Of a DNA stretch of 64,000 bases, positions 42,801-52,700 are shown one piece after another. The first letter of the stretch is position 1. Each line of letters opens with the position of its first letter. The position numbers and the translations under genes were made by a program. Under the pieces are notes generated by a model that saw only the letters and a program-made list of their open reading frames with translations, was not told where the DNA came from and ran no database searches. This DNA is from Planktothrix rubescens CCAP 1459/22 (lineage in GTDB: Bacteria > Cyanobacteriota > Cyanobacteriia > Cyanobacteriales > Microcoleaceae). The DNA lies in NCBI GenBank assembly GCA_904830895.1, contig LR882958.1:3798001-3862000 (forward strand), in the 5' to 3' direction.

Positions 42801-45800
42801 ATTTGAATTTGCCTGGGTTGACCATTAAACCGAACGATGCCCTTACTAATAATTCGGCAAAATTTGATTTAGATATTGTGGTCATTCCTCGTTCTGAGCA
42901 ACGGGTTGGACGTAATTCTACCGCAGAAACCAAGGGAATTGAGACCGAAGGAATTACGATGGTTTGGGAATATAATACGGGACTCTTCGAGGAATCTACT
43001 ATCAACAGAATGGTCGAAGATTATCAAACCCTATTACAAGGGATTTTAGCGAATCCCAACCAAAAACTATCTCAATATTCTCTGTTAACAGAGCAACAGA
43101 AACATCAGTTATTAGTGGAATGGAATAACACTCAAGCTGAGTATCCGAAAGTTAAGGGAATTCATCAACTCTTTGAAGAACAAGTCAAGAAAACACCAGA
43201 GGCGATCGCTGTTATATTTGAGGATAAGTACCTCAGCTATCAACAATTAAACGAACAGGCAAACCAACTTGCTCATTATCTCCAAACATTAGGGGTTAAA
43301 CCTGACAACCTAGTGGGAATTTTTCTAGAACGTTCCCTAGAAATGTTCATTGGACTATTGGGAATACTCAAAGCAGGCGGGGCCTATTTACCCCTAGATC
43401 CCACCTATCCAGAAGACAGATTAGCCTATATGGTTAATGATGCTCAAATTTCTACGATTGTTACTTTGGAAAAATGGGCAAATTTGGCCACTCAACAGGA
43501 ACTTAACTGGGTTTGCTTAGATAGTCAAAAAGATATTATTGCTCAACAAAGTAGTAGTAATATTGATGCGGTAATAGAAGCCAAAAATCTTGCCTATGTC
43601 ATCTATACATCAGGCTCTACGGGACAACCCAAAGGGGTCTTGATTGAACATCAATCCTTAATTAACTTTACTAAAAGTGCGATAGAAAAATATGAAATCA
43701 CGGAGCGAGATACTGTTTTACAATTTGCCTCCATCAATTTTGACGCGGCGGCTGAAGAAATTTACCCCTGTTTAAGTCGTGGGGGAACCTTGGTGCTGAG
43801 AACAGAAGAAATGATGAAATCTGTCTCAGCATTTATCCAAGAATCTCAGAAAAAAGAAGTAACAATTTGGGATTTACCCACCGCTTACTGGCATTTATTA
43901 GTCAGTGAAATTATTCAAGAAAATCTCCAATTACCGCCATCTTTGAGACTGGTAATTTTAGGGGGTGAGCGGGTGTTACCAGAAAGGGTAAAAATGTGGC
44001 AGGAATACGTGGGACAATATCCCCAATTAGTTAATAGTTATGGCCCGACAGAATCCACCGTTGTCTCTACCCTACACTATCTGGAAGAAATACCTATTAA
44101 TCAAGCAGAAATTCCCATCGGAAAACCCATTAATAACGTCCAAGTTTACATCTTAGATCAATACTTACAACCGATGCCCATTGGCGTACCTGGAGAACTT
44201 CATATCGGGGGTTTAGGGATAGCAAGGGGGTATTTAAACCGACCAGAATTAACGGTAGAAAAATTTATAGATAACCCTTTTAAAACAGGAGAAAAACTCT
44301 ATAAAACAGGAGATTTAGTCCGCTATAAATTCAACGGTAATTTAGAATTTTTAGGACGCATTGACTCTCAAGTTAAAATTCGGGGTTTTCGCATTGAATT
44401 GACTGAAATTGAAACAGTCTTAAATCAATATTCATCCATCAAACAATCGGTAGTTATTGCCAGGGAAGATAGTCCAGGGATTAAGCGATTAGTTGCCTAT
44501 ATCGTAGGGAATAAAAATCAAAACAAAATCGAAGAAATTCGCTATTATCTTAAGCAGAAATTACCGCCTTATATGGTTCCCTCTGCTTTCGTTTTCCTGG
44601 AAGAAATTCCCATAACGACTAACGGAAAAGTTGACCATCGTGCCTTACCTATTCCAGAAACAACTTCCTCGTTAGAAAGCGAGTTTACTGCTCCTAAAAC
44701 ACCCATAGAAGAACGTTTAACCGCAATTTGGGCTGAGGTCTTAAGACTGGAAAAAGTTAGTATCCATGATAACTTCTTTGAACTGGGAGGGGATTCAATT
44801 ATTAGTATCCAGATGATTTCCAAGGCGAATCAAATGGGATTACAATTAAGTCCTAAGCAACTTTTTCAGTATCAAACGATTGCAGAATTAGCTACCGTTG
44901 TCGGAACAGATAAGCAAATAAAAGCTAATCAAGAATTAGTCACAGGAATTATCCCTTTAACGCCCATTCAACATTGGTTGTTTAAGCAAGATTTACCTGA
45001 TGTTAATTACTTTAATCAATCAGCATTAATTGAAGTTCCAGCAACAGTAAACCCAGAACGATTAAAGCAAGTTATACAAGCATTATTGAATCATCATGAT
45101 GCTTTGCGGTTGCATTATATTCAAGAAGATGAAAGTCTAACTCAAATTAGTGATACCACAAAAAATGCCATACCTTTAGAGGTAATTGATTTATCACAAC
45201 TGTCTCCAAGCGCACAAAAAACAGCAATTATAGCCAAAGATGAAGAAACTCAAAGGAGTCTAAACCTAACCACAGGAGATATTGTCAAAGTTGTTTTATT
45301 TAACTTAGGAAATGAACAACCAAGTCAATTACTCATCGTAATTCATCACTTAGCGATCGATGGAATTTCTTGGCGTATTTTACTTGAAGATTTAGCTACA
45401 GCTTATCAACAAATTAGTCAAAGTCAAGAAATTAAATTACCACTAAAAACCACTTCATTTCAAGATTGGTCTAACCAATTAGTCACCTATAGTCAATCTG
45501 AAAAATTAAAACAAGAAAGGGATTATTGGATATCCCAATTAACAAAAGAAATTGCTTCTTTACCTATGGATTATTCTGGGACAAAAGAGAGTAATCAGTT
45601 AAGTTCGGCAAAAGCCATTAACCTATTTTTAAATGAAGAAGAAACTCGTGGATTATTACAAGATGTTCCTGGTGTTTACAATACCCAAATTAACGATATC
45701 TTGTTAACTGCTTTATTGGAAAGTTTTAGCCAATGGACAGGAGAAAAATCTTTAATTGTTGACTTAGAAGGCCATGGACGGGAAGATTTATTTGAAGTAA

Positions 45801-46378
45801 TAGACTTGTCTCGTACTGTTGGTTGGTTTACCACCCTATTTCCAGTGCGACTAGAAGGCAGTAAAACGGGACAACTTCCAGAAACCTTAAAATCAGTTAA
45901 AGAGCAACTGCGTCGTTTACCCAATCGTGGTATAGGTCATGGTATTTTGAAGTATTTGTCTAAAGATCAAGAGGTTAAAAAGCAATTTCAGGACTTAATA
46001 AAAGCACAAGTTAGTTTCAATTATTTAGGTCAATTTGATCAGGTACTATCGGCATCAGGAGTTTTAGGAGAAGTCAAAGAATGGAAAACGGAACGAAGTC
46101 TTGTGGGAAACCGCAGTCATTTGTTAGAAATTAGTGGATTAATTCGTTCCCAGAAATTAGAAATGCAATTTGTTTATAGTGAGAAAGTTCATCAACGAGA
46201 GACCATTGAAAGATTGGCAAATGGATTTATGAGCGTCTTAAAAAGTCTAATTATTCACTGTCAGTCGTCCAAGGATAAAGGTTATACACCATCAGACTTT
46301 TCTGCTGCTCAAGTTAGTCAAGAACAGCTAGATAAATTCCTATCCAAAATCAATCAAAAGAAAGGTAAAACGAGGTAA
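39878..46378 (+). CDS. apnA: Anabaenopeptin synthetase: A-PCP-C-A-PCP-E starter protein
   Basis: 2,166 residues. It begins directly with an A domain (no C), as expected of the starter of anabaenopeptins (aptA in Anabaena). Order: A1 (1-510), PCP with GGHS near 557, C with HHMVHDG near 749, A2 (about 1085-1600), PCP with GGDS near 1640 (usual before an epimerase), E domain with IHHLAIDG near 1823. Codes: A1 DVESIGVIA, with the Glu/Ser/Ala pattern described for the Arg/Tyr-bispecific ApnA A1; A2 DAEDIGSVV (Lys). It therefore loads the exocyclic Arg/Tyr joined by a ureido bond to D-Lys. TAAGGA lies about 10 nt before the ATG. Confidence 0.92.
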   Translation: MFKQSIHQLFETQVERTPEAVAVLSEQGQLTYEELNTKANQLAHYLRTLGVKSETLVGVCVDRSLEMVIGLLAILKAGGAYVPLDPTYPRERLTYMVQDAQISVLVTQTQWSNLISDYQGQVICLDSQWAKIASYSQENLVNTVNPENLAYVIYTSGSTGKPKGVMIEHQSLVNFTKLAIAQYQITTSDRTLQFVSISFDVAAEEIYVTLCSGATLILRTEEMISSIPSFVQKSQDWQITVWSLPTAYWHLLVNELVKSKIALPDSLRLVIIGGERVQPELVRMWFKNVGNFPELINVYGPTEGTIAVSLCRLSQLTESQRNRTEIPIGKSLGENISVYVLDETLKTVPPETPGEIYIGGTALARGYLNRPELTAQKFIQDPFSPSERLYKTGDLGRYLADGNLEYLGRVDHQVKINGFRVELGEIETVLLQHHQVAQAVVIDREDPLGNKRLVAYLVPHSTEENLTVTLQQFLKNKLPSYMIPATFVVLNELPLSPNGKIDRKALPIPDYDGNERQTPFIAPRNHQEEKLANIWHQVFGLEKIGVNDNFFHLGGHSLIATQILSRIRDIFEIEVSFKKLLENPTIGDLSQTITEQQQDKKTTSFKTIKPIARDGYLPVSFAQERVYFIEQLAPSITAYQFQESLRIKGFLDVSILEKSISEILRRHEIFRTTFPSVAGKLVQVIHPPEPVTIPIIDLQNISKDKQQEEVQKLTEQAIHKPFDISQLPLIHWTLLKLNEQEWVLIHVEHHMVHDGWSFNLFLKELVTLYQAFSQGKPSPLSEPSLQFVDFAHWQREWTKTEEATTQLNYWHQKLAGIPPLLELPYDRPRPTEQTYGGGRVRVDLPLDICQLLRSLGRQEGVTLFMSMFAVFVAQIYRYTGQEDICVGSGVANRRLRETEGLIGMIVNNIVLRTDVSGNPTFKQLLEQVRQVTLEGYANEDLPFDKVVEVLKPVRHLSYNPLFQVMFSFHDAQLPDLNLPGLTIKPNDALTNNSAKFDLDIVVIPRSEQRVGRNSTAETKGIETEGITMVWEYNTGLFEESTINRMVEDYQTLLQGILANPNQKLSQYSLLTEQQKHQLLVEWNNTQAEYPKVKGIHQLFEEQVKKTPEAIAVIFEDKYLSYQQLNEQANQLAHYLQTLGVKPDNLVGIFLERSLEMFIGLLGILKAGGAYLPLDPTYPEDRLAYMVNDAQISTIVTLEKWANLATQQELNWVCLDSQKDIIAQQSSSNIDAVIEAKNLAYVIYTSGSTGQPKGVLIEHQSLINFTKSAIEKYEITERDTVLQFASINFDAAAEEIYPCLSRGGTLVLRTEEMMKSVSAFIQESQKKEVTIWDLPTAYWHLLVSEIIQENLQLPPSLRLVILGGERVLPERVKMWQEYVGQYPQLVNSYGPTESTVVSTLHYLEEIPINQAEIPIGKPINNVQVYILDQYLQPMPIGVPGELHIGGLGIARGYLNRPELTVEKFIDNPFKTGEKLYKTGDLVRYKFNGNLEFLGRIDSQVKIRGFRIELTEIETVLNQYSSIKQSVVIAREDSPGIKRLVAYIVGNKNQNKIEEIRYYLKQKLPPYMVPSAFVFLEEIPITTNGKVDHRALPIPETTSSLESEFTAPKTPIEERLTAIWAEVLRLEKVSIHDNFFELGGDSIISIQMISKANQMGLQLSPKQLFQYQTIAELATVVGTDKQIKANQELVTGIIPLTPIQHWLFKQDLPDVNYFNQSALIEVPATVNPERLKQVIQALLNHHDALRLHYIQEDESLTQISDTTKNAIPLEVIDLSQLSPSAQKTAIIAKDEETQRSLNLTTGDIVKVVLFNLGNEQPSQLLIVIHHLAIDGISWRILLEDLATAYQQISQSQEIKLPLKTTSFQDWSNQLVTYSQSEKLKQERDYWISQLTKEIASLPMDYSGTKESNQLSSAKAINLFLNEEETRGLLQDVPGVYNTQINDILLTALLESFSQWTGEKSLIVDLEGHGREDLFEVIDLSRTVGWFTTLFPVRLEGSKTGQLPETLKSVKEQLRRLPNRGIGHGILKYLSKDQEVKKQFQDLIKAQVSFNYLGQFDQVLSASGVLGEVKEWKTERSLVGNRSHLLEISGLIRSQKLEMQFVYSEKVHQRETIERLANGFMSVLKSLIIHCQSSKDKGYTPSDFSAAQVSQEQLDKFLSKINQKKGKTR

Positions 46379-46383
46379 TTTTG

Positions 46384-49300
46384 ATGAACAACATTGAAGA
46401 TATTTATTCTCTCTCTCCAATGCAACAAGGTATGCTCTTTCATACCCTTTATTCCCCAGAGTCTGAGGTTTATTTTGAGCAGCTAGTTTGTACTTTGAAA
46501 GGACAATTAAATCTTTCATTTTTTCAAGAGGCTTGGCAAAAAGTTGTGGCCAAATATCCTGTGTTAAGAAGTTCTTTTCATTGGGAAGAAATTGAAAAGC
46601 CTCTGCAAATGGTCAGTCAGAAAGTAGAATTACCTTGGATGGTTTATGACTGGAAACATTGGGATAATTTACAACAAAAAGAAGCGTTAGAGTCGTTTTT
46701 GAAAGGCGATCGCGTTTTAGGGATTGAACTTGATCAACCACCTTTAATGCGTTTTGCTTTAATACAGTTAGAAACCGACAGTTACCAATTTATTTGGAGT
46801 CATCATCATATTCTCTTTGATGGTTGGTCAATGCAGATCATTCTTCAAGAGGTTTTTGATTTATATGAAAGTTATAATCGAGGTGAATCTTTACAATTAA
46901 AATCCTGTCATCCCTATCGGGAATATATTAGTTGGTTACAGCAACAAGATAGTTCTCAAGCTCAGAAGTTTTGGCAACAAAGACTTAAGGGGATTGAAGC
47001 ACCTACACCTCTGGTTGTTGATAAATTGATTGATAATAAACCCCAAGAAGAGGCTTATCAAGAAATACCTTTTAAGTTATCTTTTGAGATTACAAACCAA
47101 TTACAATCATTGGCACAAAAACATCATTTAACCCTTAATAATTTAGTGCAAGGAGCTTGGGGTTTACTGCTTTCTCGTTATAGTGGAGAAAGGGATATTG
47201 TTTTTGGCGCAACGGTATCTGGTCGCCCTAGTGAATTGCAAAATATTGATAGAATGGTTGGGCTATTTATCAATACCTTACCAGTGCGATTACAAATTTC
47301 CGAGAAAGAGGAATTAATTCCTTGGTTAAAAGCATTACAAAGTCAGCAATTTGAACAAGAACCCTATACTTATTATTCCCTAGCTGATATTCAGAAAAAT
47401 AGTGATATTCCGCCTAAAATGTCTTTATTTGAAAGTATTTTGGTATTTGAAAATTATCCCGTAGATTCCTCGAAAAATGCTCCGCAAAGAACCTTAGAAA
47501 TTACCGATATTCGGTGTTTAGAAAGAACAAACTATCCTTTGACAGTTGTGATTATTCCTAATGTAGAATTATCAGGAAGAATTGTCTATGATACCCGTCG
47601 CTTTGAAGCGGAAACGATTGAGCGTATGATTGGACATTTGCAAACCTTATTAGCAGGAATGGCGAATCATCCAGAACTACGTCTTTCTGAATTTTCATTA
47701 TTAACTAAAGCGGAAGAAGAACAATTAATATTGGCAGAAAATCAAAATGATTCCCTGATCAAAACTATTGACTATCAATGTATTCATCGGTTATTTGAGA
47801 AACAGGTAGAAAAGACTCCTAATGCGATCGCGATCGTTTATAAAGATGAACAATTAACCTATCAAGAATTAAACCAAAGAGCTAATCAATTAGCCCATTA
47901 TTTACAATTTCTAGGTATAAAATTAGAGGATAAAATAGGGGTTTGCATTGAAAGATCACCTTTAATGGCGATCGCAATTTTAGGGATTCTTAAAGCAGGA
48001 GGAGCTTATTTTCCTTTAGATTCTGCTTATCCAGTTGAAAGATTAGCTTTCATGCTCGAAGATGTAAAATGCCCCATACTTTTAACTGAAACTCATTTAT
48101 CTAATCAATTATCAGTTGATGATATTAAACAGGTCATTAATATCGAATCAGAATGGAAAAATATTAGTCAATATTCCTCTGACAATTTATTAACTCAAGT
48201 TACTCCTGATAACTTAGCTTATATTATTTACACGTCAGGTTCAACTGGAACCCCGAAAGGAACAGAAATTCCTCATCGTAGCTTCATCGGTTTTATGTTT
48301 GGGGTTAATTATATTAAGCTGGGGGCTGACAATATTTGGCTACAACATTCTTCAATTTCTTGGGATGCTTTAACTTTAGAATTGTGGACACCATTGCTTT
48401 ATGGGGGGCGTTGTGTGCTTTATCCAGACAATATTACGACTCCTGAAAACTTGAGCAAAATTATCAAAGAAGAAGGGGTTAATATTCTCTGGCTGACTTG
48501 TGCTTTATTTAACCTAATTATTGATACAATGCCAGAAGCTTTATTAGAAGTTAAACAATTAATAATAGGAGGAGAATCTTTATCTGTTTCTCATGTTCGT
48601 CGTGCTTTAAATTTATTACCACAAACACAAATTATTAATGGTTATGGCCCTTCAGAATGTACTGTATTTACCGCTTGTTATGTGATTCCCAAACAACTCG
48701 ATCAAAATGTCAATTCAATTCCCATTGGTAAACCGATTGGAGATAGAAGAGTTTACTTATTTGATCAGAATTTACAACGAGTTCCGATCGCGGTTCCTGG
48801 GGAAGTTTACATAGGCGGAAAAAGTGTTGCCAGGGGTTATTTGAATCAGCCAATATTAACTCACGAAAAGTTTATTGATAATCCTTTTGTTGATGGAGAT
48901 ACTCTTTATAAAACAGGAGATTTAGTGCGTCGTCTGAGCGATGAAAATCTAGAATTTTTAGGACGTATTGATAATCAGGTCAAAATTCGCGGTTTTCGCA
49001 TTGAATTAGGGGAAATTGAGACGGTTTTAACTAATTATTCTGAAATAAGGGAAGCGATTGTTACAATACGAGAAGATCAACCTGGAGATAAATCTTTAGT
49101 TGCTTATATTGTTCCCCATAATCATCAATTAACTACTCGTGATCTCAGAAATTTTCTGAGTCAAAAGTTGCCTAATTATATGATTCCGAATGCTTTTGTC
49201 TTTTTAGACAAATTTCCTCTCACTCCTAATGGTAAAATTAATCGTCTTGGTTTACCTGCTCCCAATATTTCTCAGCAGAATTTAGGGATTGAATTTGTTG

Positions 49301-49620
49301 CTCCTCGGACTTCTACAGAACGGGAATTAGTAACAATTTGGACTGAGGTTCTACAGTTGACAAAAGTAGGAATATATGATAATTTTTTTGAATTAGGAGG
49401 TCATTCTTTACTAGCAACTCAACTGATTTCTCGATTAAAAGAAACCTTTGAAATTGAGTTTCCTTTCCGCTACTTATTTGAAAATCCTACCATTAGCCAA
49501 CTAGCAGAGAAAGTTGTTAACCAACAGATTGAACTAGCAGAAGGTGATGAATTTGCGCAAATCTTAGGGGAGATTGACGAGTTATCTGAAGATGAAGTGG
49601 CACAACAATTATTTTTATGA
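46384..49620 (+). CDS. apnB: Anabaenopeptin synthetase: C-A-PCP module for Val
   Basis: 1,078 residues from the ATG at 46384. A TTG one codon earlier is possible, but GAGG at good spacing favours the ATG. The C domain begins YSLSPMQQGMLFHTL, the form typical of domains that accept a D-configured donor, consistent with the preceding epimerase. HHHILFDG is near 140. The A domain (about 460-970) has code DALWIGGVF (Val). The PCP GGHS is near 1008. The acidic end EIDELSEDEVAQQLFL may be a docking tail. It lies 5 bp after apnA, so it is probably one transcript. Confidence 0.92.
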   Translation: MNNIEDIYSLSPMQQGMLFHTLYSPESEVYFEQLVCTLKGQLNLSFFQEAWQKVVAKYPVLRSSFHWEEIEKPLQMVSQKVELPWMVYDWKHWDNLQQKEALESFLKGDRVLGIELDQPPLMRFALIQLETDSYQFIWSHHHILFDGWSMQIILQEVFDLYESYNRGESLQLKSCHPYREYISWLQQQDSSQAQKFWQQRLKGIEAPTPLVVDKLIDNKPQEEAYQEIPFKLSFEITNQLQSLAQKHHLTLNNLVQGAWGLLLSRYSGERDIVFGATVSGRPSELQNIDRMVGLFINTLPVRLQISEKEELIPWLKALQSQQFEQEPYTYYSLADIQKNSDIPPKMSLFESILVFENYPVDSSKNAPQRTLEITDIRCLERTNYPLTVVIIPNVELSGRIVYDTRRFEAETIERMIGHLQTLLAGMANHPELRLSEFSLLTKAEEEQLILAENQNDSLIKTIDYQCIHRLFEKQVEKTPNAIAIVYKDEQLTYQELNQRANQLAHYLQFLGIKLEDKIGVCIERSPLMAIAILGILKAGGAYFPLDSAYPVERLAFMLEDVKCPILLTETHLSNQLSVDDIKQVINIESEWKNISQYSSDNLLTQVTPDNLAYIIYTSGSTGTPKGTEIPHRSFIGFMFGVNYIKLGADNIWLQHSSISWDALTLELWTPLLYGGRCVLYPDNITTPENLSKIIKEEGVNILWLTCALFNLIIDTMPEALLEVKQLIIGGESLSVSHVRRALNLLPQTQIINGYGPSECTVFTACYVIPKQLDQNVNSIPIGKPIGDRRVYLFDQNLQRVPIAVPGEVYIGGKSVARGYLNQPILTHEKFIDNPFVDGDTLYKTGDLVRRLSDENLEFLGRIDNQVKIRGFRIELGEIETVLTNYSEIREAIVTIREDQPGDKSLVAYIVPHNHQLTTRDLRNFLSQKLPNYMIPNAFVFLDKFPLTPNGKINRLGLPAPNISQQNLGIEFVAPRTSTERELVTIWTEVLQLTKVGIYDNFFELGGHSLLATQLISRLKETFEIEFPFRYLFENPTISQLAEKVVNQQIELAEGDEFAQILGEIDELSEDEVAQQLFL

Positions 49621-49639
49621 TTTTCAAGTCAAATAATGT

Positions 49640-49645
49640 TATAAT
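49640..49645 (+). promoter_or_regulatory. Possible internal promoter before apnC
   Basis: A perfect TATAAT lies in the 139-bp gap 49621-49759, with no good -35 (TTTTCA at 13-bp spacing). It may give extra apnC-E transcription. Tentative. Confidence 0.3.
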
Positions 49646-49759
49646 GGTAGGTAGGAATGAGGAATACAAAATGTGACCACTAATGGTAATTCTACATAAC
49701 TTCTAAAAGTCTTTCTTTTTTGCTTCTATTTTTTTAAAAACTAATCTTCCATAAATCCT

Positions 49760-52700
49760 ATGAGTGATCTGCTAAAACGTTTAGAAAATCTTTCTCCTGA
49801 AAAACGAGAATTAGTGCTACAAAAGCTGAAGCAGCAGCAATCAAAAACAAGTAATAATCAAAAGAAACAAAAATTATCATTGATTCCTGTACCAAGAGAA
49901 GGAGATATTCCTCTATCTTTTGCTCAAACGAGACTCTGGTTTTTAGCTCAATTTGATCAAGAAAATTCTCCTTATCATGTGCCTATTTTTTGGCAAATTA
50001 AGGGAAGTCTTAATTTAAACGCCCTAGAGCAAGCGATCGCAGAAATTATTGACCGTCATGAAGTATTACGGACGACTTTTTCTGTGGTTAATGAGTCTCC
50101 TGTACAGGTTATTAATCCTCCTTATCAGTTAAGCATACCAGTAATTAATTTAGAGGGAGAGACAGAAAATATTAAATTAGAGAAGGCGCGACAATTAGCA
50201 ACCGAAGAACTGCAAACCTCTTTTGACTTATCAATAAGTCCTTTATTACGGGTAAAATTACTCAAAATTAACCCTCAATTTCATATTTTATTGTTGGTTA
50301 TTCATCACATTATTTTTGATGGTTGGTCGGTTGATCTATTCCGTCAAGAATTATCTACTCTTTATAGCTCTTTTTCCCTTAATAAACCTGCTTCTTTACC
50401 AAAATTAGCTCTTCAATACGCTGATTTTGCCCATTGGCAGCGACAATGGTTACAGGGAGAAATACTAGAAACCCAACTTAATTATTGGCGGCAACAGTTA
50501 AAAAATGCTCCCCCTCTCTTAGAATTCCCCATTGATAAACCTCGTCCCTCTCTACAAACCTATGAGGGTTCTAGTCAATCTATACATCTCAATCTGACTT
50601 TAACGCAGCAATTGAAGGGATTAAGTCAAACATCAGGAACAACTCTGTTTATGACCCTTCTAACTGCCTTTACCGTCCTACTTTATCGCTATAGTGAACA
50701 GGAAGATATTGTCATTGGAACGGCGATCGCTAATCGAAATCGTCAAGAATTAGAGCCATTAATGGGCTTTTTTGTTAACACTTTAGCTTTACGAACTAAT
50801 TTGCAAGGTCATCTTACTTTTTTAGAATTATTGCAACAAGTTAAGGATAGAACTCTGGAATCCTATGATCATCAAGACTTACCCTTTGAGAAATTAATTG
50901 ATGAATTACACATTGAGCGATCGCTGAGTAATCATCCCTTATTTCAAGTATTTTTTACCCTACAGAATGAAGCTAAAGAGACCTTAGAATTGCCAGAATT
51001 AACTATCAGTAATTTTGATTGGGAAAACAAAATAACGTTATTTGATTTAGGATTAATTTGTCGAGAAACTCCCCAAGGGTTAATCGCAGAATTAGAATAT
51101 CGGACAGATTTATTTGCAGCCAAAACTATTCAAGGAATAGTAGAACATTTAGAAATTTTATTACATGGAATTGTTGATAATCCTCAACAGTCAATTAATA
51201 CTTTACCTTTACTAACAGAATCTAATCAAAAACAACTAGAAATTTGGAATCAAACGGATAGTAACTATTTTCAAGATAAAACTTTAATTGATTTATTTGA
51301 AGAACAAGTAAATAAAACCCCTGACAAGACAGCATTGGTCTTTGAACAGACAAGTTTAACTTATCAAGAACTAAATCAAAAAGCTAATCAGTTGGCTCAT
51401 TATTTACGAGAAAACTATCAGATTGAACCAGATAGCTTAATTGGCATTTGTACCGAACGTTCATTAGAGATGGTTATCGGTTTATTAGGTGTTTTAAAAG
51501 CGGGTGCTGCTTATGTTCCGATTGACTCCGATTATCCAGAAGATAGAATTAGATTTATTTTAGAAAATAGTAAAATTTCAGTCTTATTAACCCAGAGTTT
51601 TGTTCAAGATAAATTATCCCTATCTTACTTAAAATCTTTAAGTAAGTTTATTGATTTAGATCATTTTGATTATGACTTATTTCCTAACTATAATTTAACA
51701 GTTCAAAGTAAACCTAATCACCTAGCTTATGTGATTTATACTTCTGGTTCAACAGGACAACCTAAAGGGGTAATGATTGAACACCAATCAATTGTTAATC
51801 TTTGCTTAAATTGGGGCAAACTATTTCACGTTAATCCGCAAAGTCGTTTACTTCAATTTGGGTCTTTTAGTTTTGATTTATCTATTGGAGAAATTGCCAC
51901 TAATCTTAGTCATGGTGCTTGTTTATATTTAGCAGGAAAAGAAACATTACTACCCACTCAAACCTTAGTAAACTTTCTGGAAACGAACCAAATCACCCAT
52001 AGCTTTTTATCTCCTTCAGCCCTATCTGTTTTACCTCAAGCCAACTTATCCCATTTAGAAAATATAACGGTTGGAGGTGAAGCTTGTTCTTCTGAAGTCG
52101 TAGAAAAATGGGCAAATCAAAGACGTTTATTCAACTGCTATGGCCCTACAGAAACGACGGTAACAGCGACATTTTCTCCTTGTGAAGCAAATGGTCAAAA
52201 ACCCAATATTGGTAAACCATTAGATAATATTCGCGCCTATATTTTAGATAGGAATCAGCAAATCTTACCACCAGGAATACCAGGAGAATTATGTATTGCA
52301 GGAGTCTGTTTAGCGAGGGGTTATTTGAATCGTCCAGACTTAACGGCTGAGAAATTTGTTGAAGTTAACCTATTAGGAAAAACTGAACGAATTTATAAAA
52401 CAGGGGATTTAGCAAAATGTGGAGATGATGGAAATCTGGAATTTTTGGGACGTATTGACCAGCAAGTAAAACTGCGAGGATTTCGCATTGAATTAGGGGA
52501 AATTGAAGCAGTTTTGTTGGAGCATCCTGTTGTTAAAGAAGCTGTTGTTAACCTATATGAAACAGAAAATAATCAGCAATTAGTGGCTTATATTATCCCG
52601 CAAGAAAAACAGCGTGATGTTAGGGATGAACTGAAAAGCTTACTGAAAAGCCGTTTGCCAAATTACATGATTCCAAGTCAGATTATGATCTTGGAAACTC